Source: Granulibacter bethesdensis CGDNIH1 (GTDB lineage Bacteria; Pseudomonadota; Alphaproteobacteria; Acetobacterales; Acetobacteraceae). Taken from it: 64,000 bases of DNA. The stretch is from NCBI RefSeq assembly GCF_000014285.2, contig NC_008343.2:1514501-1578500 (forward strand), written 5' to 3'. Below are positions 57,815 to 64,000 of this stretch, piece by piece; the stretch's first letter is position 1; each line of letters begins with the position of its first letter. The notes beneath the pieces are model-generated. The model ran no database searches. It was not told where the DNA came from and saw nothing but the letters and a program-made list of their open reading frames with translations. Both the position numbers and the translations under genes were made by a program.

Positions 57815-58480
57815 TCAATACGAAGATCCCGACTGTTTCTGTTTCATCAGACTCGTGATCAGAGCATCGGCAATCTTGTGAGCCGTATTCTTGACATCGG
57901 TATCGGTACTGTACCCGGCCAGCACAAAGGATGCCGCGGCTACGTACGGGTTGAGCATGAGAATACCACCTGGTTTCTTACCGCTTTGTGCTTCGGAGTT
58001 CATGGTCTCAAGCAGGACCGGCGGCTGGTTGGTCGAAAGGTTTTCAACCGTCGTTTCAATTTGCAACGATGTTTGCCCGCTGCCGAAGCCGATCATGGAG
58101 CGTTTCAACCGATTGCCTTCATCAATGGAAACGAATCTGCCACGCACAAGCCACCCTGCTGTCGGAGTTGGCTCACCCGGTTGCAGGCGGCGTGCCGTCA
58201 GACCGGCTTTTGCCAGATCCGCGACAAGTGTGTTCGCCATGAGTTCAACGAAATCATGCACCTCATCCTGTTGAGAGGTAAGGATATGCTGTTTTGCAAG
58301 CAGCCCTTCCGCATGAATCGTTTCAGGATTGAGTGTAAAATCGGCAACATAGACGACAGGCGGCGGTGCCCCATCCGTAGAGTGATAGACCTCATTCGAC
58401 TGAACCCTTGCCGTGGCGCAGGCTGAAAGGAAGGCCAGCATGATGGCGCCAAGAAACAGCCGAAAAAGATTTATCATCAT
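57815..58480 (-). CDS. DUF4410-like lipoprotein
   Basis: 221 residues. Lipobox LAFLSACATA gives Cys at about residue 21; AAGGG lies four bases before the ATG. The body (PPVVYVADFTLNPETIHAEG, LVADLAKAGLTARRL, WLVRGRFVSIDEGNRLKRSM, GSGQTSLQIETTVENLS) matches the DUF4410 type of envelope lipoprotein. Function not known. It is followed by no obvious terminator toward the repeat protein gene. Confidence 0.7.
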   Translation of the reverse strand: MMINLFRLFLGAIMLAFLSACATARVQSNEVYHSTDGAPPPVVYVADFTLNPETIHAEGLLAKQHILTSQQDEVHDFVELMANTLVADLAKAGLTARRLQPGEPTPTAGWLVRGRFVSIDEGNRLKRSMIGFGSGQTSLQIETTVENLSTNQPPVLLETMNSEAQSGKKPGGILMLNPYVAAASFVLAGYSTDTDVKNTAHKIADALITSLMKQKQSGSSY

Positions 58481-58495
58481 GTGTCCCTTAATATT

Positions 58496-58990
58496 TCAGA
58501 TGCCTGCAATGCGGATGATTTTCAGAACCGTCGCTGACGGACGGCCCGGGCCGAATGTCACCTCCTCCTCCAACGCGGCCCCAAGCAGGGCCTCTGCGAG
58601 GGGAGAAGCATAGCTGATCAGGCCCTGTTTCGGATCGGCCTCATCTTCCCCGACAATGCGGTAGGTCACGGTACGGCCCCCCAGCTTCAACTTGACGGTA
58701 TCCCCGAAAGCGACCTCCTCCGCATTCTCCGGCGCGGTTGGCACCAGTTGAGCCGAGGCCCGGCGCGCCAGCCAGTAGCGCAGATCGCGGGCCAGGACTG
58801 CCCGGCGCTCGCTTTCCTCAACAGTGGACTGTTTTTCTTCAGCGAGAGCCGTTTGCAACCGGGCAATTTCCGCCTCGATCGCCGTCAGACCGCTGAGCGT
58901 TACCAGATTGGGGCGATCACTGATCGGACGCTCCGGCAATTCAGCGGCCTGAGCCGCCATCGCATCCTCGGAAACGAAAGCACGACTCAT
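58496..58990 (-). CDS. GreA/GreB-family transcription elongation factor
   Basis: 164 residues: an N-terminal coiled coil (VTLSGLTAIEAEIARLQTAL, about 29-75) and a C-terminal FKBP-like domain (VAFGDTVKLKLGGRTVTYRI, LISYASPLAEALLGAALEEE). The family rescues stalled RNA polymerase by stimulating transcript cleavage. The SPLAxALLG pattern is characteristic. I cannot decide between GreA and GreB from the sequence alone. The ATG overlaps the gltX stop (ATGA), so it is coupled to gltX. Confidence 0.88.
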   Translation of the reverse strand: MSRAFVSEDAMAAQAAELPERPISDRPNLVTLSGLTAIEAEIARLQTALAEEKQSTVEESERRAVLARDLRYWLARRASAQLVPTAPENAEEVAFGDTVKLKLGGRTVTYRIVGEDEADPKQGLISYASPLAEALLGAALEEEVTFGPGRPSATVLKIIRIAGI

Positions 58991-60330
58991 CCCGCCATGG
59001 CTCCCGATGTCAGCGTAAGGCGGGTCCGCACACGTTCAGCCCCCATCAGGGGGAGCAGAGCAGCCAGTTCAGGCCCATGCTCCTCCCCCGTCAGCGCCAG
59101 ACGGAGCGGACGGAACAAGGCGCGGCCCGATCGGTCCGATGCCTCCTTCACCGCGCGCGTCCAGACAGACCATGTGGTGGTATCCCACGGCTCCTGCGGC
59201 AGCAGAGGGAGGGCCTGCTTCAGCAGGGCATTATCCTCATCCGTCAGAACCGGTGGCACAATGCTGCCCGCAACGACATCCCACCAGAGACGTGCCTCAG
59301 CCAGCATATCCAGATTGCCGCGCACAGCCTCCCAGAATGCTTCTGTCGCACCCTGCGGCAAACGGTCCTGCACGGCGCTGAACGGCATAGTCTGCAAGGT
59401 GCGGCGATTCAACGCGGCCAGCTGACTGCCATCGAACCGGGCCGAGGAAGCAGAAAACGCATCCAGATCAAACTCCTGCGCCAGTTCCGCCAGCGTCAAT
59501 GGCTGCGGATCGCGGGAGGAGCCGAGCCGCGCCAGATAGGAAACCAGCGCCACCGGCTCGATCCCATCCCGTGCCAGACTGCGCAGGGTCAGGCTGTCGA
59601 TCCGCTTGGAGAGCTTGCCGCCATCCGCATCCATCAGCAGCGGCAGATGCGCAAGCGCGGGAGCCACCTTGCCGAGTGCCTCGAACAAGTCGGTCTGCAC
59701 ACCGCTATTGCTGATATGATCCTCACCACGGATGATGTGGGTGACACCGGTTGCAATATCATCCACCACCGAGGTGAACGTATAAAGCGGCGTGCCATCC
59801 GCACGGATCACCACCGGATCGGAGATCGCCTGCAACTTCACCTGGCGCGGCCCCAGCACGCCATCGCGCCAGCCAACAGTGCGGTCGGACAGAAGAAACC
59901 GCCAATAGGGCCGCTTGCCATTGGCTTCCGCCTGAGCACGCTGCTCCGGTGTCATCTTCAGCATGGCACGGTCATAAACCGGGGCACGTCCCTGCTTCAG
60001 ACGCAATTCACGCTTGTAGCGTAGTTCTTCCTCGCTTTCGAAACAGGGATACAGACGACCGGAGGCTTTCAAAGCGTCCGCAGCAGCTTCATAGCGGTCC
60101 ATATTGTCGCGCTGGCGGAATGTATCGGCCCATTCAATCCCCATCCAGCGCAGATCCTGCGCAATCGCTTCCGCATATTCATCGCGGGAGCGTTCCAGAT
60201 CGGTATCGTCCAGCCGCAGAGTAAATTTGCCGGAATAGCGCAGGGCAAACAGTGCATTGGCTACTGCAATCCGGGCATTACCGACATGCAGATAGCCCGT
60301 CGGGCTGGGCGCGAAACGAACATGCACCAT
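58987..60330 (-). CDS. gltX: Glutamyl-tRNA synthetase
   Basis: Charges tRNA-Glu, and in organisms lacking GlnRS may also charge tRNA-Gln. 447 residues, class I: the HIGH-like motif is GYLHVGNAR, and the KMSKS-like motif is GGKLSKRID. The start MVHVRFAPSPTGYLHVGNAR is typical. Alphaproteobacteria often have two GltX copies; which one this is cannot be told here. It overlaps the GreA/B gene and begins 3 bp from the upstream hypothetical gene's stop, suggesting a three-gene operon. Confidence 0.94.
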   Translation of the reverse strand: MVHVRFAPSPTGYLHVGNARIAVANALFALRYSGKFTLRLDDTDLERSRDEYAEAIAQDLRWMGIEWADTFRQRDNMDRYEAAADALKASGRLYPCFESEEELRYKRELRLKQGRAPVYDRAMLKMTPEQRAQAEANGKRPYWRFLLSDRTVGWRDGVLGPRQVKLQAISDPVVIRADGTPLYTFTSVVDDIATGVTHIIRGEDHISNSGVQTDLFEALGKVAPALAHLPLLMDADGGKLSKRIDSLTLRSLARDGIEPVALVSYLARLGSSRDPQPLTLAELAQEFDLDAFSASSARFDGSQLAALNRRTLQTMPFSAVQDRLPQGATEAFWEAVRGNLDMLAEARLWWDVVAGSIVPPVLTDEDNALLKQALPLLPQEPWDTTTWSVWTRAVKEASDRSGRALFRPLRLALTGEEHGPELAALLPLMGAERVRTRLTLTSGAMAG

Positions 60331-60333
60331 GGA

Positions 60334-60774
60334 TCAATCCTCCTGCCCATTATCATCATCGGCAGCCGCCGAGGCGGAGGAGGACGCACCCTCCTCCGCA
60401 TCATCATCATCATCATCCGTATCCCGGCGTGGATCGAGCAGGCGCCAGTCCCGGTCTTCCCCTTTGGCAGGTTCACGGGCGAATACCCCGACTTCCGCGG
60501 CGCTGGACCAGCCATGCTCGCCACCATCCACCACTTCAGCATCCTCTCCGAAAGCAGACCATGCGGCCAGCACGTCGGCCGGGGCCATACCGGTTTCGCG
60601 GCACCGTTCGAGGCTGTCACGCACATAGCGGCGCGCAAAGGCATTGGCGTGCATCAGCGTCAGAAAACCTGACACTTCCTCCACCACGCGATCTTCCAGC
60701 GCCGCATCTTCGGGGGCCGACAGATCGAGGATGCGTACACACCATCCACCATCGGGAGAAAACAGATCACTCAA
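60334..60774 (-). CDS. Hypothetical protein with acidic C terminus
   Basis: 146 residues. The first 85 (CVRILDLSAPEDAALEDRVV, FLTLMHANAFARRYVRDSLE, GMAPADVLAAWSAFGEDAEV) look like a compact helical domain; the rest is disordered and acidic (DTDDDDDDAEEGASSSASAA). The Asp run is encoded by five ATC trinucleotides on the plus strand. It sits directly before gltX in the same direction. I do not recognise a family with confidence. Confidence 0.65.
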   Translation of the reverse strand: MSDLFSPDGGWCVRILDLSAPEDAALEDRVVEEVSGFLTLMHANAFARRYVRDSLERCRETGMAPADVLAAWSAFGEDAEVVDGGEHGWSSAAEVGVFAREPAKGEDRDWRLLDPRRDTDDDDDDAEEGASSSASAAADDDNGQED

Positions 60775-60793
60775 ACCAGTCTGCCTTTCATCT

Positions 60794-60856
60794 GGGCGTT
60801 CTGAACGCCCGGCGCACCAAAACAGGAAACCCGCCCGGCTCGGTGGCGGGCGGGTT
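60794..60856 (-). terminator. Two hairpins downstream of the metallopeptidase gene
   Basis: AACCCGCCCG/CGGGCGGGTT with a 9-nt loop (60828-60856), followed on the minus strand by TTCCTGTTTT, and a second GGGCGTT-CTG-AACGCCC (60794-60810). Probable terminator before the hypothetical gene, whose start is at 60774. Confidence 0.7.
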
Positions 60857-60924
60857 GGAAGCCTATCCTATAGTGCAATTGCTCCGCCGATAGAAGCAAG
60901 ACGACGGAAAGGCAGACACGCCGT

Positions 60925-62019
60925 TTATGCCGCCTGCGGCTCCGCCTGGACCACAGCATGGCGATGATCATGAATCAGCGTATGGAGAAAGGCCAGCTTC
61001 GCCTCTACAGCGCTGTTCAAGACAAAAGGATACAGATCAGCCTCCCCCATGCTCCGGTTGAGACTGTTCACGGCCACCGTCAGCGGAACCCAGGCGGTGA
61101 TCAGATCTTCGATACGATCAACCTCATGGGGGCCGAAATCAATTTTCGTCGCCATTTCACCGCTGGCATCGGCCTTTGCCCGCACCTGAAGCCCGAAGGC
61201 GTTGGCAGTCTCCAGCGTATCGACGATATGCAGGTAATGCGCCCATGTTTCCGCGAAATCCTCCCAAGGATGCACGCTGGCATAGGCGCTGATGAAATTC
61301 TCCTCCCACCCCACAGGGGGGCCGTTTTCATACCGGTTCTGCAAGGCCTGCTGGTAATCCAGCCGCTCATCGCCGAATACCGCACGGCATTCTTCCAGAC
61401 GGTCGCCATCCCGCACCAGACGATCCCAGAAGAAATGGCCGACTTCATGACGGAAATGGCCGATCAAGGTGCGATATTGCTCGCCCATCTCCTGCTGCAT
61501 CTTGGCACGCTCGGCATCGTCAGCCTCTTTCAGCGCGATGGTGATAACGCCGTTATCGTGACCGGTCAGTACCGGCTCCTCCGGAGTGTCATCCTTGAAA
61601 TCGAATACCAGCCCCTCCGGATGCTCCTGTACCGTCGGCAGGGGCAGACCGAGCTGAATCAGCGTATAAAACAGGCGATGTTTGGCCAACTCAAGCTTCT
61701 GCCATTTCTCCAGATTGCCGGGAATAGACAGATCGGGAATGGTCCGGTTATGGCGGCAGGCCAGACAGAACCGGTCGGCACTCCCAGTCGGGACCAGCCA
61801 GTTGCAGCCATCATTCACTACATTGTCGCAGAAACGATAGGTGCCTCCATCCGCCATGGCGCGGAACACAGCTGTTCCATCTTCCTCAGGTTCCATCGGC
61901 TCCAGCGCGCTGAGCGAAGCCGTCTGGGGAATATATCCCAGCCTGTGCCCACATTTGCCGCATTCCCGGTTTTCGAAATACAGCAGGTTTCCGCAATGGT
62001 CGCAGTTGAAGAGCTTCAT
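60925..62019 (-). CDS. Zinc-ribbon, HEXXH-type putative metallopeptidase
   Basis: 364 residues. The N terminus has a four-cysteine zinc ribbon (FNCDHCGNLLYFENRECGKC) and a second Cys set (FCDNVVNDGCNWL, RFCLACRHN). The catalytic motif HEVGH lies in LIGHFRHEVGHFFWDRLV, with ISAYASVHPWEDFAETWAHY further on supplying a likely third ligand. This matches the putative zinc-binding metallopeptidase family (PF15887 type). Substrate unknown; no signal peptide, so cytoplasmic. Confidence 0.85.
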   Translation of the reverse strand: MKLFNCDHCGNLLYFENRECGKCGHRLGYIPQTASLSALEPMEPEEDGTAVFRAMADGGTYRFCDNVVNDGCNWLVPTGSADRFCLACRHNRTIPDLSIPGNLEKWQKLELAKHRLFYTLIQLGLPLPTVQEHPEGLVFDFKDDTPEEPVLTGHDNGVITIALKEADDAERAKMQQEMGEQYRTLIGHFRHEVGHFFWDRLVRDGDRLEECRAVFGDERLDYQQALQNRYENGPPVGWEENFISAYASVHPWEDFAETWAHYLHIVDTLETANAFGLQVRAKADASGEMATKIDFGPHEVDRIEDLITAWVPLTVAVNSLNRSMGEADLYPFVLNSAVEAKLAFLHTLIHDHRHAVVQAEPQAA

Positions 62020-62100
62020 GGCATGATCCGATCCGGCAATTTGCAGGCTTTAACGCCAGCCGGCATCAGGGTTTCCACGCCGCGCCCCCTGCAGATGAGA

Positions 62101-63240
62101 TCAGCGATCCTTGCGGAACAGAAACTCTCGTCCAACCTTCACCCGGTTCTTTCCATCATAGGCAATGATGTCCGCTGTCGCATATGTTTCGCTCCAGCGT
62201 TCGGGGATAAAGCTGCCCGTGCCGACCACATCGATCGGCGCATGCGCATCCGCCATGACCCGGCATTTTTCAGCGCTGAAGCCGGAGGACGCCACAATCC
62301 CCACTTTGGGGAAACCGGCCTCGTCCAGCGTATCGCGCATATGCCAGATGGATGCTGCCGAAACACCGGTGCCGACCAGATAACGCAGCTCGTCCTCCGA
62401 CCGGTAGCGACGGATTGCCTCCGGCGCGTGCTTTTCAAGGACGGCGTAACTCGCGGAGGGGCTTAAACCCTCCATGAAACGTCCACCATGGGTATCCAGG
62501 CGCACGGCAAGACTGCCGGACGCAGCCCTTTCCGGAAAACGACCGCAGACGGTCAGCGTGTCTGTCAGTTCCAGACCGAAATAATCGGCCAGAATAGTCA
62601 TTTTCTCCTCGGGAAATGTTTCGGCGAACATTTCGCAGGCACGCAGGGTCGAGCCTGCGTAGCCTATCAATGCATGCGGCATAGTGCCGAAACCGGAAGA
62701 AGCCCCGAACCAGTGGGCGGTGGCATCATTGGCATTGCCGATAAAGCCTTTTGCCCCCTCCCGCCGGGCTGCCGCACTGCCAACGGAAGCGGCATAGGCC
62801 ATGATGTCCTCCATTTCCGCCCCCGCACAATGGCGGGCTTCCATGGCCAAAAACGCAGATTCCGGCAGGGCAAGGCACATCTGGCTGGCATTCAGCGCCG
62901 CAACACAGGCCGGGCCGAGTTTCTGAAGCAGAATTGTCTCCAGATCGACCAATGCCCTGAAACTGCCGGATATATACAGCAGTGGCTCCCCGGCCCCGAC
63001 CCAGTCCCCCTCCTTGTGTAGGGCCTCTATCATGACCTGCTCGCCACGCCGCTGCATCACATCATGCAGCCACTCCGTCGCCAGCCTGGTGGCTGACAGA
63101 ACCGGACGCCGCAGGAATACCGCATAAGTGACCGGCACATCTCCAAACCGGGAAACGATGGCCCGCGTACGGTTGAAATACGCATCGGTGCGGCTCGCTA
63201 TATCCTCATCGCTGTCGCGTGCCTCATGAGTGCCACCCAT
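62101..63240 (-). CDS. Nicotinate phosphoribosyltransferase family protein
   Basis: 379 residues. The enzyme family makes nicotinate mononucleotide from nicotinate and PRPP in NAD salvage. Visible features: DAYFNRTRAIVSRFGDVPVT near the N terminus, EARHCAGAEMEDIMAYAASV, the HALIGYAGSTLRACEMF segment, VRLDTHGGRFMEGLSPSASY and GIVASSGFSAEKCRVMADA, with VVGTGSFIP near the end. It is shorter at the N terminus than E. coli PncB and resembles the archaeal and alphaproteobacterial NAPRTase-like group. The DAHP synthase gene lies 18 bp upstream. Confidence 0.85.
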   Translation of the reverse strand: MGGTHEARDSDEDIASRTDAYFNRTRAIVSRFGDVPVTYAVFLRRPVLSATRLATEWLHDVMQRRGEQVMIEALHKEGDWVGAGEPLLYISGSFRALVDLETILLQKLGPACVAALNASQMCLALPESAFLAMEARHCAGAEMEDIMAYAASVGSAAARREGAKGFIGNANDATAHWFGASSGFGTMPHALIGYAGSTLRACEMFAETFPEEKMTILADYFGLELTDTLTVCGRFPERAASGSLAVRLDTHGGRFMEGLSPSASYAVLEKHAPEAIRRYRSEDELRYLVGTGVSAASIWHMRDTLDEAGFPKVGIVASSGFSAEKCRVMADAHAPIDVVGTGSFIPERWSETYATADIIAYDGKNRVKVGREFLFRKDR

Positions 63241-63258
63241 CTGTCGCTCTTTGCGTTG

Positions 63259-64000
63259 TTACGGGATGGATTTGCTGACATGGTGCAGACGCTGCTTCAA
63301 CTCACTCGCCAGCAGGAACGCCAATTCCAGCGACTGTTCGGCATTCAGGCGCGGATCACAGAAAGTTTCATAGGCGCGGCCAAGATCGGTCTCGGTCAGG
63401 CGATGAGCACCACCGATACATTCGGTCACATCGCGGCCCGTCATCTCCACATGGATACCGCCCGCCCAGGTTCCTTCCTGCGCATGCGCGTCGAAGAAGC
63501 CACGCACCTCGCCAAGGATACTGTCGAAATTGCGGGTCTTGACCTTGCTGGTGGTCGAGATCGTGTTGCCATGCATCGGGTCGCACACCCACACTACCGG
63601 CACGCCCGAGCGCTTGACCGCCCGCAGCAAGGGCGGCAGGCGATCCCGCACCTTATCCGCGCCCATGCGGCTGATCAGGGTGATGCGGCCCGGCTCGGCG
63701 CGCGGGTTCAGCAATTCGCACAGGCGCACCACCTCATCAGGATCGGCATTCGGGCCGAGCTTGATGCCGATGGGATTATGGATGCCGCGCATGAACTCCA
63801 CATGCGCCCCGTCGGGCTGGCGGGTCCGCTCGCCGATCCAGATGAAATGCGCGGAGCAGCCGTAATACTCGCCCGTGGTGGAATCGATCCGGGTGAAGGC
63901 TTCCTCATAAGGCAGCAGCAGCGCCTCATGCCCGGTGTAGAATTCGGTTTCCCGCACCTGCGCAGTGTCTTTCAACCCACAAGCGCCCATGAAGCGCAGC
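63259..64000 (-). CDS. Class II DAHP synthase, 3' part (runs off window)
   Basis: First enzyme of the shikimate pathway, condensing phosphoenolpyruvate and erythrose-4-phosphate. The visible C-terminal ~246 residues have the class II (plant-type) signatures: [72 protein letters not shown] and [20 protein letters not shown]. The frame stays open to the window edge, so the 5' end is outside. The N-terminal half cannot be judged. Confidence 0.93.
   Translation of the reverse strand, partial: LRFMGACGLKDTAQVRETEFYTGHEALLLPYEEAFTRIDSTTGEYYGCSAHFIWIGERTRQPDGAHVEFMRGIHNPIGIKLGPNADPDEVVRLCELLNPRAEPGRITLISRMGADKVRDRLPPLLRAVKRSGVPVVWVCDPMHGNTISTTSKVKTRNFDSILGEVRGFFDAHAQEGTWAGGIHVEMTGRDVTECIGGAHRLTETDLGRAYETFCDPRLNAEQSLELAFLLASELKQRLHHVSKSIP

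Noticed and set aside
60958-62466. 502-codon plus-strand frame opposite the metallopeptidase gene
   Set aside because: Antisense shadow; the minus strand has the zinc ribbon and HEVGH motif.

Overview
The window reads as a chromosomal segment of an alphaproteobacterium, most likely an acetic acid bacterium (Acetobacteraceae). The clues are the TrcR/DUF1013 regulator, a GTTC-N7-GTTC SOS box upstream of recA, a homodimeric-type NADP isocitrate dehydrogenase, a DksA lacking most zinc-finger cysteines, an IS1031-type insertion sequence and a C-terminal Hint_2 secretion/processing domain. The content reminds me of Granulibacter, but that species-level guess comes from memory and cannot be proven here.

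Layout. 0.2-8.4 kb is housekeeping: trcR, two DUF465 genes, purEK, icd, a Tat-exported dienelactone-hydrolase-like enzyme, a YqaE/Pmp3 membrane peptide and alaS. 8.5-20.3 kb is a complete type I-E CRISPR-Cas island, all on the minus strand. From upstream to downstream it holds array 2 (10 repeats of 28 bp), the 3' remnant of a fic gene, cas3, a structured 373-bp control region, then cse1-cse2-cas7e-cas5e-cas6e-cas1-cas2, and array 1 (36 repeats of 29 bp, 35 spacers). The cse1-to-cas2 genes overlap or abut by -4 to +1 bp. The control region between cas3 and cse1 carries one degenerate CRISPR repeat whose stem is intact, and several dyads. The island lies between recA and alaS.

20.3-40.5 kb is again mostly core: a cytidine-deaminase-like gene, recA, speD-speE (spermidine), dksA, a glycosyltransferase, a histone-H1-like basic protein, UPF0262, mtnA and a DUF2272 lipoprotein, a rhodanese, cysK, an NlpE-like protein, glpX, recJ, tRNA-Glu(UUC), a DUF606 membrane protein, cfa, a Tyr/Trp-rich lipoprotein, and a beta-propeller plus fatty-acid-hydroxylase pair.

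41-57.7 kb is an accessory surface-protein island. It has a 3,891-residue beta-repeat protein with a C-terminal Hint domain, an extremely AT-rich promoter region, and a histidine acid phosphatase gene destroyed twice (a stop codon in its signal peptide and a 938-bp IS1031-type insertion). The IS transposase itself has an in-frame amber codon. A second, 692-residue repeat protein follows, sharing a motif with the giant one. The giant gene contains two near-identical in-frame modules exactly 7,923 bp apart.

57.8-64 kb returns to core genes on the minus strand: a DUF4410-like lipoprotein, a GreA/B factor overlapping gltX, an acidic-tailed hypothetical, a zinc-ribbon metallopeptidase, a nicotinate phosphoribosyltransferase and the 3' part of a class II DAHP synthase.

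Strongest leads: the repeat-like element in the cas promoter region (candidate Cas-regulating RNA or Cas6e processing site); two arrays with different repeats but a shared leader motif; the recombination-prone giant Hint protein; and the doubly broken phosphatase with its amber-mutated IS.
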